This document shows, piece by piece, positions 26,250-36,473 of a stretch of 64,000 nt of DNA. This stretch comes from Acidobacteriota bacterium (GTDB lineage Bacteria > Acidobacteriota > Terriglobia > Terriglobales > Acidobacteriaceae). The position numbers and the translations under genes were made by a program. Within the stretch, counting starts at the first letter, position 1. Each line of letters starts with the position of its first letter. The notes beneath the pieces were generated by a model. The model was not told the origin of the DNA. It made no database searches and saw only the letters and a list, made by a program, of their open reading frames with translations. Where the stretch lies: the NCBI GenBank assembly GCA_021791875.1, contig JAJYVU010000004.1, positions 1 to 64,000 of the forward strand, given 5' to 3'.

Positions 26250-26344
26250 TATGTTTATAAAGAGGGCGCAGCCGGTATACCGGTACCCCCTCGCAACACC
26301 TTCCGGAATCGCACCTCCCAGCCGGTCCCGGAAACGCGCGAACC

Positions 26345-26983
26345 ATGAAGCCAACATCCCAGAACGCCGCCAGCGAACCCCGAATCTCCCGCCAGTCCCT
26401 CCGCAGCGAGGCCACGCGCAAGGCCCTCCTCGCCGCGGCCCGCAAAGTCTTCGCGCGCGACGGTTTCGAAGCGGCCCGCATTGAAGATATCGCCGCCGAG
26501 GCTGGCCGCAGCCGAGGCGCCTTTTATGCCAATTTCGCCAACAAGGAATCCGCCTTCTTCGCGCTCCGCGAACAGGCCATCGCCGAGTACAAGGCCGAAA
26601 TGCAGCGCCTTCAGCAGTCCGAGCTTCCGCCCGAAAAACAGCGCGAAGTCTTCCAGGAATGGCTCGCCGCGCGCATCCCCGAAGCCAGCCAGATCCTGCT
26701 GCAGCTTGAGTTCAAGCTCTATGCCCTGCGCCACCCGGAGACGCGCCGCCAACTGCTGGAGCAACACCTCAGCCGCTTCACCAAACCCGAGCTCAGTTGC
26801 ACCACAGGGGCACACCCCGCTGCAACCCCAGAGGAACAGAAGCGAATGCTGCTCATCGAAGCCGTCATGGAAGGCCTCGCCCTGAACCATCGCTTTAGCC
26901 CCGAGCTGCTCACCCGCGACGCCCTCCGCGACGCCGTCCGCACGCTCTTCAGCGCGTTTCTGCCTCCGGTTGAGCAGCGGTAA
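26345..26983 (+). CDS. TetR-family transcriptional regulator
   Basis: 212 residues. The N-terminal helix-turn-helix (about 22-68: TRKALLAAARKVFARDGFEA, IEDIAAEAGRSRGAFYANFANKESAF) is a textbook TetR domain. The C-terminal ligand-binding part is all-helical and not assignable. The protein is cytoplasmic, usually a repressor released by a small hydrophobic ligand. No transporter or enzyme gene is adjacent in the same direction; an inverted repeat upstream suggests autoregulation. The EF-G-like gene upstream is separated by a terminator. Confidence 0.93.
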   Translation: MKPTSQNAASEPRISRQSLRSEATRKALLAAARKVFARDGFEAARIEDIAAEAGRSRGAFYANFANKESAFFALREQAIAEYKAEMQRLQQSELPPEKQREVFQEWLAARIPEASQILLQLEFKLYALRHPETRRQLLEQHLSRFTKPELSCTTGAHPAATPEEQKRMLLIEAVMEGLALNHRFSPELLTRDALRDAVRTLFSAFLPPVEQR

Positions 26984-27142
26984 AGCATTCCTCATGAAGA
27001 TCTGGAGGAGAAGCGAACGAAACACCCCGCGCGTCCGTTCCACCCAGGAACGGCCACATCGAATCCATCCAATCCACTCCATAAAATGAGGAGAAATGTG
27101 CTCTCCAGCGCCGCGCAGGTCGGCTGGGTGAATCCCCAGGGC

Positions 27143-28186
27143 TCACTGCGCGGCGCCAGGTCCGAGTTTCGCTGTCTGCGTCAGCGGAGGCGTTGGCGGT
27201 AGCTCAAAAATCACCTGATGCTGCGGAACGTCGAAGATCACCCATCGATAATTTCCCAGCACGGTCGTCCCTAGTACGCCGGAAATCTTGTGCCGCGTCA
27301 CGGCCGGGCTCGTCTGCATCATGAACGCCGTAAACCGGCCCACCAGCATGTTTCCCATCGTCATCGAGGCAAACTCGGCCGGCAGCACCGGGAAGCACCC
27401 GCCGAGACCGTAACCCTCCGCTGGCTTGAGCTTCGTATTCTGGGTGAAGAACACTTCGTCAATGTGGACGTGGTGCGCGTATCTCGGGTACAGCAACAGG
27501 CTCGCATCGCTTCCGGTATCAATCTCCACCAGGGCGCGCCGCGTCTTGCTGTTCAGCGTGCTCATCGTCACGGGAATCGCCGGCACACGATCCCGCTGCT
27601 GCACCAGCGTCATCACGTCTCCTCCGCCGTGGTAGTGGAAGCCGCGCGCCGGCCACAGTGTCAGCTCATCCGTCTCAAAATTGATCCCCACCACGAACTT
27701 CCGCAGCAGCGGATACCCCAGAATCCCGTCAAGCCGATGATTCATCGCCAGCGCCAGCCCGCGCAGGTCCACGATCGCCGCCGAATCTCCAATCAGAACG
27801 GACTGCATTCGCAAAGCCAGATGCCGCGCCCCGGCCATGGAAACCCTGCCGCTTCCCAATCCCATGTCTTTCGCGTGCGTAATCTTCTCGATCGGGATAC
27901 CCAGTTCGTGCGAATCGCCCAGGTCGAGAATATTCACACTGGTCCCGCTGTCCAGCAGGAACTCGAAGCCTGGCTTGCCGTCCACGCTCACCTGCAGAAA
28001 AATATGCCCCTTCACGTACTCAAAGGGAATCTGGACTCCAGCGGATTCGCTTTGGAAATGACGCACTGGCCAGGGATCAGGCGCGGACCGCAACGATGCG
28101 GCAGACGCAAGCGAGGGGAAAAGACCAGCAAGGATCAGAACTGCCGCTGCCATAAGCAGCCGGCGAAGGTAGATGCGTCGCAACAC
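27143..28186 (-). CDS. Exported retropepsin-like aspartic protease
   Basis: 347 residues from GTG 28186, chosen because GGAGG lies 8 bases before it; the frame also opens at a GTG at 28195, which overlaps that ribosome site. A signal peptide (LLMAAAVLILAGLFPSLASA) precedes two pepsin-fold halves, each with a catalytic Asp: LLDSGTS (Asp79) and EIDTGSD (Asp223). Each is followed by a hydrophobic-hydrophobic-Gly element (LDGILGYPLL, ISGVLGTTVLG). Duplicated single-chain architecture with DSG/DTG is common in the PF13650/PF13975-type acidobacterial proteins. Substrate unknown; acid-stable periplasmic proteolysis is likely. Confidence 0.85.
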   Translation of the reverse strand: MLRRIYLRRLLMAAAVLILAGLFPSLASAASLRSAPDPWPVRHFQSESAGVQIPFEYVKGHIFLQVSVDGKPGFEFLLDSGTSVNILDLGDSHELGIPIEKITHAKDMGLGSGRVSMAGARHLALRMQSVLIGDSAAIVDLRGLALAMNHRLDGILGYPLLRKFVVGINFETDELTLWPARGFHYHGGGDVMTLVQQRDRVPAIPVTMSTLNSKTRRALVEIDTGSDASLLLYPRYAHHVHIDEVFFTQNTKLKPAEGYGLGGCFPVLPAEFASMTMGNMLVGRFTAFMMQTSPAVTRHKISGVLGTTVLGNYRWVIFDVPQHQVIFELPPTPPLTQTAKLGPGAAQ

Positions 28187-28445
28187 ATCTCTCACCTCCG
28201 CGTGGGTGGCACATATGCCTCAAGTCCACGCTGGCGCAGGTCAGCAAACGATGCAGCATCACATTTCCATGTCACAGGCCGCCATCCTATCGGTGAACGG
28301 CGGTTTGTAGCGCATTGTCCAGCAACTTTACGGCCTTACGGCATCTGCTGATCTGCTGTTGCCGCTATTCTGTGCCTCTGCCAGCCCAATAGCAAGCAAT
28401 TCCGCAAAAATCCTTGCGATTGCGCCCATCGGCCAGTCCCCGGCT

Positions 28446-28922
28446 TCACGGCCCTACATAAAGCTCGATCGGGGAGAATCCAATCTCTTTCGAGGCGTCA
28501 TCCACCCGCAGAAAGATCGGTGTTGAACCCCCATTGATGTCCACGCCCATGATCACGCCGTTTCCCACCCGCTTGGCCACAATAATCTTGTGGCTCTTGA
28601 TCACGCCGTAGTCGCTCTGCGGGCCCCAGTCGCGCATGAACGAGTTAAAGTCGTACAGCTTGTAGCGATCCGGATGCTGCTCCCAGTTCGGATCGTTGTT
28701 CCACTCCGCATACGCCTTCTTCATGTGCCCGGCTTCGATCTCGCTCAGAAATACGTTCACGCGGTGGTCTGAGGGCCAGTTCCATAGCTGCCAGGGAAAG
28801 TCCAGCGTGTAGAGAATCGTCCCGAAAAAGGTGGCGCACACCAGTACAACCGCGAAAATCGAAATGCCGCGGATTAGTTTCGCGCGCCGCGCATCAAAGG
28901 GCGGTGCATCCAGTAAAGTCAT
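28446..28922 (-). CDS. Single-pass membrane protein, unknown
   Basis: 158 residues: a short cytosolic N-terminus (1-15), one transmembrane helix (about 18-40, ISIFAVVLVCATFFGTILYTL), then an extracytoplasmic alpha/beta domain (about 50-158). That domain has segments NVFLSEIEAGHMKKAYAEW and YDFNSFMRDWGPQSDYG, which resemble the fold of small NTF2/DUF4864-like domains, but I cannot name the family. AGGAGCG about 10 bases upstream supports the start. It follows ddl on the same strand at about 140 bases from the latter's stop... that is, downstream of ddl, so co-transcription is possible. Confidence 0.72.
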   Translation of the reverse strand: MTLLDAPPFDARRAKLIRGISIFAVVLVCATFFGTILYTLDFPWQLWNWPSDHRVNVFLSEIEAGHMKKAYAEWNNDPNWEQHPDRYKLYDFNSFMRDWGPQSDYGVIKSHKIIVAKRVGNGVIMGVDINGGSTPIFLRVDDASKEIGFSPIELYVGP

Positions 28923-29061
28923 GCTCGAGTTCGCTCCTGGCGAAGCTGAAATTGATGGAACCTGCGACGGGAAGAAGCCGACTTTCTCCCCTTACCTCAG
29001 ACACCACAACCAGCCGAATGGTTTCTTCCTGGCCGCTTCTTTCACTCCTATACATCTGCCA

Positions 29062-30273
29062 CTACAAGCTGTACTGGTTCCTGTCCTGCTCTGCGCGTCG
29101 CTCCCGGGCCAGCGCAATCAGCCGGTCAATCAGCCGCGGCAGCGGCAATCCACTGGCTTCCCACAGCTTAGGGTACATGCTGATCGAAGTAAACCCGGGC
29201 AGCGTATTCACCTCGTTCAGATAGATCCGCCCCTTCGGCCCCGGCTCCTTCAAAAAATCCACCCGCGCCATCCCCGCGCACTCGCAGGCCTGAAACGCCC
29301 GCACCGCCATCTCCCGAATCTGCTTCTGCTCCTCGCGCGTCAGCTTGGCCGGAATCACCGCCACCGACCCCTCGCTCAGGTACTTCGCCTCGTAGTCGTA
29401 AAACTCCTTCGATGGAATAATCTCGCCCACCACGGAAGCTTCCGGCGCATCGTTCCCCAGAACCGCCACTTCCAGCTCCCGGGCCTTGCCGCTCTTGCCG
29501 CGTCCGCCCACGCCCTGCTCCACCAGGATCTTCCGGTCGTACTTTGCCGCCAGCTCGATCGCCGTGCGCAGCTCTTTCCGGTCACGCGCCTTTGAAATCC
29601 CCACCGAAGACCCCAGATTCGCCGGCTTCACAAACACCGGATACCGCACCCCGGCCTCGATTCTCTGCACGATCTTCCGCGGGCTTGTTTCCCACTCCTG
29701 CCGCAAAATGGTCACGTGCTTCACCAGCGGCAGCTTCGCCGAGGCAAACAGCCGCTTCATCACATCCTTGTCCATGCCTGCCGCCGATCCCAGTACGCCG
29801 GACCCCACGTATGCGATCCCCGCCAACTCCAGCAGCCCCTGAATCGTCCCGTCCTCGCCAAACGTCCCGTGCAGCACCGGAAACACCACGTCCAGCTTCA
29901 GCAGATGCTGTCCCGCATCCGGCGCCAGCGCTCGCGCATCGGTCTGAAACGGCGCCAGAACGCCCGCCCCCGACTTCGTCTTTGCCGGAACCGGCGGTAT
30001 GATCACGCCTTCCCCCGTCGCCAGCATCGCTGCCGCGGCCGTACTCGCCGGATCCCCGGCCCGCAGGTGCGCTTCCGGCTCTATCGTCCGGCTCGTCAGC
30101 AGATTCTCGGCAGCTCCCGCCGTCACCCACTGCCCGTCCTTGGTAATCCCTATCGGAACCACCTCATACTTCTTCCGGTCCAGCGCCTTCAGCACCGACG
30201 CCGCCGACAGAAGCGAAACCTCGTGCTCCCCGCTCCGCCCGCCAAACAACACACCCACTCGAGTCTTTTTCAT
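29062..30273 (-). CDS. ddl: D-alanine--D-alanine ligase
   Basis: 403-residue ATP-grasp ligase making the D-Ala-D-Ala dipeptide for peptidoglycan in the cytoplasm. [17 protein letters not shown] at the N-terminus and [31 protein letters not shown] in the middle (shown here in part) are family hallmarks; [15 protein letters not shown] binds ATP, and [17 protein letters not shown] carries the metal ligands. Extra residues in the middle (about 60-105) make it slightly longer than the E. coli enzymes. GAAGTGAAG precedes ATG 30273. It is not in an mur cluster. Confidence 0.95.
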   Translation of the reverse strand: MKKTRVGVLFGGRSGEHEVSLLSAASVLKALDRKKYEVVPIGITKDGQWVTAGAAENLLTSRTIEPEAHLRAGDPASTAAAAMLATGEGVIIPPVPAKTKSGAGVLAPFQTDARALAPDAGQHLLKLDVVFPVLHGTFGEDGTIQGLLELAGIAYVGSGVLGSAAGMDKDVMKRLFASAKLPLVKHVTILRQEWETSPRKIVQRIEAGVRYPVFVKPANLGSSVGISKARDRKELRTAIELAAKYDRKILVEQGVGGRGKSGKARELEVAVLGNDAPEASVVGEIIPSKEFYDYEAKYLSEGSVAVIPAKLTREEQKQIREMAVRAFQACECAGMARVDFLKEPGPKGRIYLNEVNTLPGFTSISMYPKLWEASGLPLPRLIDRLIALARERRAEQDRNQYSL

Positions 30274-30551
30274 CGCTTCACTTCAGAAACTCCAGAATAC
30301 CCACACCTCCTGCACCTCCGTAATAGCGAACCCGGAACACCACCACCGCCGCTGCATTTTCACAAGACCCGTTGACCGGCCGGACGACGAGCACACCACT
30401 TTCAACTCACTCGCAAATCCCTCCGCCGGCCCAGATCGCAGGCGATCGAAGAAACGGCACTGCACCGCAAAAGGAAGAGACAGGTTTCACCGGCAGGCAG
30501 TGGGCGCACCACCCCTCTCGCACCTGATCCTTGAGGCGCACGTCGCGAAAT

Positions 30552-32846
30552 TTATCTGGCAGCTATCGTCGCCAATTCTCGCGCGTTGGGGGAGGCGATA
30601 TCCTGTGCTCCCACCACCGCGATGGTCGCTATGTCGACGACTTCCTCCACTTCCGCTCCGAACGAAAGCAGATGAACCGGTCGCGCCATCCCCATGAGGA
30701 TGGGACCGACGGATTCTGCTCCACCCACGCTGGCGAGGAGCTTGGACGCGATATTCGACGATTCAAGATCCGGGAAAATCAGAACGTTCGCGCCGCCTTT
30801 GAGGGGTGAGAACGGGAAGATCCTCTCAAGTTTTGATCCATTGACCGCTATGTCGCCCTGGATTTCCCCATCGACGATGAGCGTAGGATCGGCGGCCCTG
30901 ACAAGCTCTGTGGCGCGGCGCATCTTTTCGCACAGCGGGTGCCGCGTGCTGCCGAAGGTCGAGAACGAGAGCATGCCCACCCGTGGCTCCACGTTGAAGC
31001 GACGGGCCTCTTCGGCGGCGCACAGAGCAATTTCCGCCAGATCTTCCGCGCTCGGCTCAATGTTCACTGTGGCATCGGCCAGGAAGTACAGATCCCCCTT
31101 GCGGGTGATGATGAGGTACATGCCCGAGACCTTGTGAATGCCCTCGCGCACGCCGATCACCTGCAGGGCAGGGCGCATGATGTCGGGATAGTTCTGACTG
31201 ACGCCGCCGACCAGCGCGTCGGCATCGCCCATGCGCACCATCATGGCGCCGAAGATGTTGTGGTCCTTCATCAGCTCGCCGGCCATGCCGCGAGTCACGC
31301 CGCGGCGCTGCCGCAGATGGTAGAACTCGTCGACGTACGCTTGCCGTCGCGGCGCGGTTTCCGGCTCAACGATGCTGACACCGTCCAGGGGTAGCCCCAG
31401 CTCCTGCGCTCTCCGGCGAATCTCATCAGCGCTGCCCAGCAGCACCGGAATGGCGATCTTCTCCTGCAACAGCCTGTGGCAGGCGCGCAGGATCTTCGGA
31501 TGCGTGCCCTCGGGGAAAACCACGCGCCTCGGGTCCGCCACGGCCTTGCGCACCATCATCCGCATGATTCCGTGCGCCTTGCCGCGCTGCTTTTCCAGCT
31601 GTTCGCGATACTCGTCAAGGTCCACCGGGCGCTGCGCGACGCCGGTATCCATGGCCGCCTTGGCCACGGCTGCCGACTCCCAGACCAGCACCCGCGGATC
31701 GAACGCTTTGGGAATGATGTAGTCCGGCCCGAACCTCAGACATTCCACGCCGTACGCTCGGCAGACAGAGTCCGGCACATCTTCCTTGGCCAGCGAGGCC
31801 AGCGCATGCGTGGCCGCGAGCTTCATCTCCTCATTGATGGCGGTCGCGTGCACATCGAGCGCGCCGCGAAAGATAAACGGGAATCCGAGGACATTGTTCA
31901 CCTGGTTGGGGTCGTCCGAGCGACCCGTGGCCATGATGATGTCGTCGCGGACGGCCTTCGCCTCCTCGTAGCTGATTTCAGGATCGGGATTCGCCATGGC
32001 GAAGACGATGGGCCGAGGCGCCATCGAGGCAATCATTTCCGGAGTAAATGCGCCTTGCGAGGAAAGACCCAGAAGTACGTCCGCGCCGTGGACCGCTTCG
32101 GCCAGGGTGCACACGGGCACGTCCTTGGCAAACCGCTCTTTGTAGGGATTCATCCCTTCTTTGCGGCCTTTGTAGATCATGCCCTTGGTATCGAACATCG
32201 TGATGTTTTCGCGTTTGACGCCCAGATGAATGTAGTGCTCAGCGCAGGCAATTCCCGATGCGCCCGCTCCATTGACGACCAACTTGACCTCATCGATCCG
32301 TTTGCCCGCCAACTCCAGCGCGTTCACCAGCGCAGCGCCGGAGATGATCGCGGTGCCATGCTGGTCGTCGTGGAAGACAGGGATTTTCATGGTGCGGCGC
32401 AGCGTTTCCTCGATGTAGAAGCATTCCGGCGCCTTGATGTCCTCAAGGTTGATGCCGCCAAAGGTGGGCTCCAGCAATTGACAGGTGCGGATGATCTCGT
32501 CGGGATTATGCGTGTCGAGTTCGATATCGAAGACGTCGATGTCCGCGAATCTCTTGAAGAGGATGCCTTTGCCCTCCATCACCGGCTTGCCGGCGATCGC
32601 TCCGATGTCGCCCAGTCCGAGCACCGCTGTTCCATTGCTGACCACAGCCACAAGGTTGCCCTTCGCGGTGTACTGGAATGCCTTTTGCGGGTCTTTTTCG
32701 ATCTCGAGGCAAGGCACAGCCACGCCCGGAGTGTAAGCCAGGCTGAGATCGCGCTGGGTGACGCACGGTTTGGTGGGAACCACTTCCACCTTTCCCGGTC
32801 GTGACCCATTGTGATATTCAAGAGCATCCTGTTTGGTGATGAGCAT
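30552..32846 (-). CDS. maeB: NADP-dependent malic enzyme with C-terminal phosphotransacetylase-like domain
   Basis: 764 residues, the usual MaeB length. The N-terminal malic enzyme part (about 1-425) decarboxylates malate to pyruvate with NADP+; [23 protein letters not shown]-type [15 protein letters not shown] and the Rossmann segment [12 protein letters not shown] are present. The C-terminal part (about 430-764) is a PTA_PTB domain that in MaeB is regulatory (acetyl-CoA sensing) rather than catalytic. GGAGGAGG 5 bases before ATG 32846 fixes the start; a further 10 codons upstream are open. Monocistronic by context. It supplies NADPH and pyruvate. Confidence 0.95.
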   Translation of the reverse strand: MLITKQDALEYHNGSRPGKVEVVPTKPCVTQRDLSLAYTPGVAVPCLEIEKDPQKAFQYTAKGNLVAVVSNGTAVLGLGDIGAIAGKPVMEGKGILFKRFADIDVFDIELDTHNPDEIIRTCQLLEPTFGGINLEDIKAPECFYIEETLRRTMKIPVFHDDQHGTAIISGAALVNALELAGKRIDEVKLVVNGAGASGIACAEHYIHLGVKRENITMFDTKGMIYKGRKEGMNPYKERFAKDVPVCTLAEAVHGADVLLGLSSQGAFTPEMIASMAPRPIVFAMANPDPEISYEEAKAVRDDIIMATGRSDDPNQVNNVLGFPFIFRGALDVHATAINEEMKLAATHALASLAKEDVPDSVCRAYGVECLRFGPDYIIPKAFDPRVLVWESAAVAKAAMDTGVAQRPVDLDEYREQLEKQRGKAHGIMRMMVRKAVADPRRVVFPEGTHPKILRACHRLLQEKIAIPVLLGSADEIRRRAQELGLPLDGVSIVEPETAPRRQAYVDEFYHLRQRRGVTRGMAGELMKDHNIFGAMMVRMGDADALVGGVSQNYPDIMRPALQVIGVREGIHKVSGMYLIITRKGDLYFLADATVNIEPSAEDLAEIALCAAEEARRFNVEPRVGMLSFSTFGSTRHPLCEKMRRATELVRAADPTLIVDGEIQGDIAVNGSKLERIFPFSPLKGGANVLIFPDLESSNIASKLLASVGGAESVGPILMGMARPVHLLSFGAEVEEVVDIATIAVVGAQDIASPNARELATIAAR

Positions 32847-33108
32847 GGCGACCTCCTCCGAAACGACCGCAGACACTGGATGCGGCGATTCCCGGCAGTC
32901 CCGTTTTCACCGCCTGGATGGGGCAGTGGAAACTGGAACAAAATTCGGGAGAAATTCCCTCCGGGCACTTAACATATGCCTCGGCCCTTGACGGGTGCAA
33001 TGTCTGTGACGGGGAACACAGATTGGTGATCTGCCCAGGCTGTTCCCATCTTTTGCTGCGCGTAGGATGGGGCAGCGTGCGGAATGGCGAGCGGAAAGGA
33101 CGTTGAGG

Positions 33109-34731
33109 ATGAAAAGTGCTCTGTTGCGCTGGGTTGCGGGAGGAGCGATGGCGCTGGCCTTGTCGGCATCTGCGCGCGGCGCGACGGCGAAGGTAGAGAC
33201 TGCGCCGGAAGTGAAGATCGCAAGCGGCCTGGTGCGCGGCAAGAGCATGGCCGCCCTGCCGGAGGGCGGCGGGTTTCTGGGCATTCCCTATGCGGCCCAG
33301 CCTGTGGGAAAGTTACGCTGGCGGGCGCCCCAACCGGCTCCGCACTGGAACGGCGTTCGCGAAGCGACGCATTGGGGGCCGGCGTGTCCGCAGAAACCGA
33401 GCGGCTGGTTGCCGGAGATGCTGGGGATTCGGGCAATGCCCACGAGCGAAGCCTGCCTGTATGTGAACGTCTGGACGCCGCAGCTCCATCCGGCGAAGAA
33501 GCTGCCGGTGCTGGTGTGGATTCACGGCGGCGGGAATGTGGAGGGCTCCGGAGAGTGGCCGCCGCTGGGACCGACGCTGGCGAAAACCGGGATCGTCGTG
33601 GTGAGCCTGAACTATCGGCTGGGGGCGTTTGGGTTCTTTGCCTACAAGCCGCTGGATGGCGAGTCGCGCGAGGATGTTTCGGGAAACTACGGGAACCTGG
33701 ATCAAATTGCGGTGCTGAGATGGGTGCGGCGCAATATCGCGGCCTTCGGGGGCGATCCGGGGAGGGTGACGATCGCGGGCCAGTCGTCGGGTTCGGAGGA
33801 CGTGTGCATTCTGATGGCGTCGCCGCTGGCGCGAGGTTTGTTTGAGGGCGCGGTGCTCGAGAGCGGGACATGCGTGGATTCGGTCTACCCGAAGCTCCCG
33901 ACAGAGGAAACAAGCGGCGAGCGGCTGGCGCTGGATCTGGGCGTGAAACCCGGTCCGCATGCGCTGAAGAAGCTGAGAGCGATTCCAGCGGAACGTATTT
34001 TGAATGCGGCGGCCAGGGACGGAGATGTGGATCTGGAGCCGACCATCGATGGCTGGATGCTGCGGCAGCAGCCCGGCATCACGTTTGCCCACGGGCAGCA
34101 GGCGCCGGTTGCCGTCTTGGTAGGGACGAATGAGGATGAGGTGTCGATCTTTGCCAGCCCACTCGTGCACGGGACCGCATACCGGCCGAAGACGCTGGTA
34201 GAGTACCGCAAATGGCTACAGGACGAGTTCGGGAGCAAATTTGCCGGGCGGGTGTTCGCGGCGTATCCGGCGCATGAGGACAGCCAGGTGCCGGGTGTCT
34301 TTCGGACCATGTTCAGCGATTACGATTTTGCCTTCAGCGCGTGGCTGCTGGCGAAGGATACCGCGCTCACGGGCCGAGAAGCTTATTTGTATCGCTTCAC
34401 CTATGTGGGAGCAGGGCCATTTGCGAAGTTGGGAGCATTCCACACCGAAGAGCTGATGTTCCTGAGCCGGCATTACTGGACCACATGGGTTCGGCAGCCG
34501 GGAGATGCGGCTTTGTCGCGAACGCTCGTAGGCTACTGGAGCCGTTTTGTGAAAACTGGGAATCCCAATGGCCCGGCATTGCCGGAATGGCCGGTCTTCC
34601 GGAGCCGCGAGAACGATTGCCAGGAGCTGGGCCGGCGGGTGGGGCCGGAACGAGTGCCAAGGGTAAAGAAAATGGCCATCTTCTACGAATATCTGCGCAC
34701 GCGTCTCAAGGGTTTGCCCGCGAACCCATAA
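33109..34731 (+). CDS. Exported type-B carboxylesterase
   Basis: 540 residues. A signal peptide (MKSALLRWVAGGAMALALSA) is followed by an alpha/beta hydrolase of the carboxylesterase/para-nitrobenzyl esterase family. FLGIPYAAQPVGKLRW and SEACLYVNVWTP are the family signatures, VLVWIHGGGN is the oxyanion loop, and the nucleophile elbow is GQSSG (usual GESAG). The acid Glu is in GTNEDEV and the His in FHTEELMF. It hydrolyses esters outside the cytoplasm; substrate unknown. ATG 33109 with AAGGA upstream was chosen over the open frame from 33067. Codon style in this gene is G-ending rather than C-ending compared with neighbours. Confidence 0.92.
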   Translation: MKSALLRWVAGGAMALALSASARGATAKVETAPEVKIASGLVRGKSMAALPEGGGFLGIPYAAQPVGKLRWRAPQPAPHWNGVREATHWGPACPQKPSGWLPEMLGIRAMPTSEACLYVNVWTPQLHPAKKLPVLVWIHGGGNVEGSGEWPPLGPTLAKTGIVVVSLNYRLGAFGFFAYKPLDGESREDVSGNYGNLDQIAVLRWVRRNIAAFGGDPGRVTIAGQSSGSEDVCILMASPLARGLFEGAVLESGTCVDSVYPKLPTEETSGERLALDLGVKPGPHALKKLRAIPAERILNAAARDGDVDLEPTIDGWMLRQQPGITFAHGQQAPVAVLVGTNEDEVSIFASPLVHGTAYRPKTLVEYRKWLQDEFGSKFAGRVFAAYPAHEDSQVPGVFRTMFSDYDFAFSAWLLAKDTALTGREAYLYRFTYVGAGPFAKLGAFHTEELMFLSRHYWTTWVRQPGDAALSRTLVGYWSRFVKTGNPNGPALPEWPVFRSRENDCQELGRRVGPERVPRVKKMAIFYEYLRTRLKGLPANP

Positions 34732-35093
34732 CCACCCCGTCGCCGGATCGTTGCGTCAGCTCTTTGCTCTGGATTTGTCGTCGCCACCAGGGCCTGTTAA
34801 CGCCCTCGTCATGCGCTCGCGTAAATTCCGGACCTCAACCTCCATTACCCGGGTGCCTTGCAAGCCGATCCGAGGCGCTTGCCCCGTTACCGGACCGTGA
34901 ATCACCCTGAAGACCCCTCCACCGCGCACAACCCCCTCACAACACCGCACTTATCCCCGCCGGCCGGCGCCTCGGCCACCCCGGCTCAACGCCCCTTGCC
35001 ACCCTCCCGTATAATGGGAAAAACCGAGACGGTAGCCCGGCCATCGCCGTTTCTTGAGCGGCCCGTCGCCATGTGCCGCTGTGATGGATTTCT
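34732..35093. other. Intergenic region before greA
   Basis: 362 bases. A perfect -10 TATAAT stands at 35010-35015, about 80 bases before the greA start, with no clear -35. A small hairpin AGGGC...GCCCT near 34792 may end the esterase transcript. No gene seen. Confidence 0.5.
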
Positions 35094-35594
35094 ATGCCCG
35101 AACATATTAAGAAAAAACTCCTGGAAGAGATCAAGCAACTGGAGCACGAGCTCGCTCATGAGCTTCCAGCCGAGATTAAGAAAGCCGCTGCCCTCGGCGA
35201 TCTCAGCGAAAATGCCGAATATCACATGGCCAAGCAGCGCCAGGAATTCGTCAACGCCCGCCTCGGTCAGCTCAAGCGCCGCATGGCCGAGCTTTCCCTC
35301 GTCAATCTGTCGAATATCCCCCATGACCGCATCGCCTTCGGCTCCACCGTCGAAGTCTTCGACACCTCCAAGGACGAAAAAATCGAGTACAAGCTCGTCA
35401 CCAGCGAAGAATCCGACGTCACCAACGGCCTCATCTCCACCACTTCGCCCATTGGCCGGGCCCTCATCGGCAAGCAGGTTGGCGACATCGCTACCGTCGT
35501 GACGCCCAGCGGCAAGCGCGAACTCGAAATCCTCAAACTCACGACCATTCACGACGAAGCGGCCACCGCGACCGCCGACTCCACCGAACAGTAA
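35094..35594 (+). CDS. greA: Transcription elongation factor GreA
   Basis: 166 residues: N-terminal coiled coil (about 1-75; GDLSENAEYHMAKQRQEF carries the acidic Asp/Glu tip, here D36 and E39 region, that triggers RNA cleavage in stalled polymerase) and a C-terminal FKBP-like domain (GKQVGDIATVVTPSGKRELEI). It is slightly longer than usual, with an Ala/Thr-rich tail. A TATAAT -10 lies about 80 bases upstream. The CDP-alcohol phosphatidyltransferase gene starts 10 bases after the stop, so the two probably form an operon. Confidence 0.95.
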   Translation: MPEHIKKKLLEEIKQLEHELAHELPAEIKKAAALGDLSENAEYHMAKQRQEFVNARLGQLKRRMAELSLVNLSNIPHDRIAFGSTVEVFDTSKDEKIEYKLVTSEESDVTNGLISTTSPIGRALIGKQVGDIATVVTPSGKRELEILKLTTIHDEAATATADSTEQ

Positions 35595-35604
35595 GTACCT
35601 CAGG

Positions 35605-36384
35605 GTGACAGCATTGCCCACGCAGGATTCCCGAATCGACTCGCAGCGTTCCCCGCAGGGTGCGGCGCCTCGCACCCACTCACGCTCCTGGACGCTCGCC
35701 TTCGGCAGAGCCTGCGGCGTGCTGCTTCAGGCCATCGTCAACGGTCTCGCGCTCACCCGCATCTCGCCCAACACCCTTACCTTTATTGGTCTGCTCATCA
35801 ACACGGTCGCCGCCGTCCTCTTCGGCTTCGCCAACTCACGCAACTACGTCAGCATGTTCCTCTACGCCGGCCTCGTCATCATTGGCGCCGGCATCTTTGA
35901 CATGGTCGACGGACGCGTCGCCCGCCAGACCCAGCAGGTCACCGTCTTCGGGGCATTCTTTGACTCCGTCATCGACCGCTACTCTGATGTTGTCCTCTTC
36001 TTCGGGCTCCTTGTCTTCTACGCCCGCGGCAATCGCCTCTTTTACGTCGACCTCACCGCCTTTGTCATGGTCACCTCGCTCATGGTCAGCTACACTCGCG
36101 CCCGCGCCGAGGCCCTCATCGGAAAATGCAAGGTCGGCTTCATGGAACGCCCTGAGCGCGTCGTCCTCATCATTCTTGGCGCACTCTTCATGCGCTGGGA
36201 CGCCATGGCACCCGTGCTCTGGGTCCTCGCCGCACTCTCGACGCTCACCGTCATCCACCGCATCCGCTACACCTTCGAGCAAACCCGCCACATCGCCCCG
36301 CTCAAGGCCGGCGAACCCATGCCGTCGCCCAACCGGGCGTCCATCGAACCAGCGCCCGCGCCCGTCACCACCCGCAACGCATAG
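35605..36384 (+). CDS. CDP-alcohol phosphatidyltransferase family protein
   Basis: 259 residues with about six transmembrane helices. The family motif D-x2-DG-x2-AR-x8-G-x3-D-x3-D is complete (DMVDGRVARQ, then GAFFDSVIDR), so an active Mg-dependent phosphoalcohol transferase of phospholipid synthesis is expected at the inner membrane. The acceptor (glycerol-3-phosphate, inositol phosphate, serine) cannot be told apart by eye. The start is GTG at 35605, 10 bases after greA. The Pro/Ala-rich tail is poorly conserved-looking. Confidence 0.88.
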   Translation: MTALPTQDSRIDSQRSPQGAAPRTHSRSWTLAFGRACGVLLQAIVNGLALTRISPNTLTFIGLLINTVAAVLFGFANSRNYVSMFLYAGLVIIGAGIFDMVDGRVARQTQQVTVFGAFFDSVIDRYSDVVLFFGLLVFYARGNRLFYVDLTAFVMVTSLMVSYTRARAEALIGKCKVGFMERPERVVLIILGALFMRWDAMAPVLWVLAALSTLTVIHRIRYTFEQTRHIAPLKAGEPMPSPNRASIEPAPAPVTTRNA

Positions 36385-36473
36385 AGCAGCGCTCCTTTCC
36401 AGCGGATCCAGTCACCGCCCATCCTCCTTGAACCACCATCCGATACACTGGTCGCGTCACCGGAGGTCTACGC

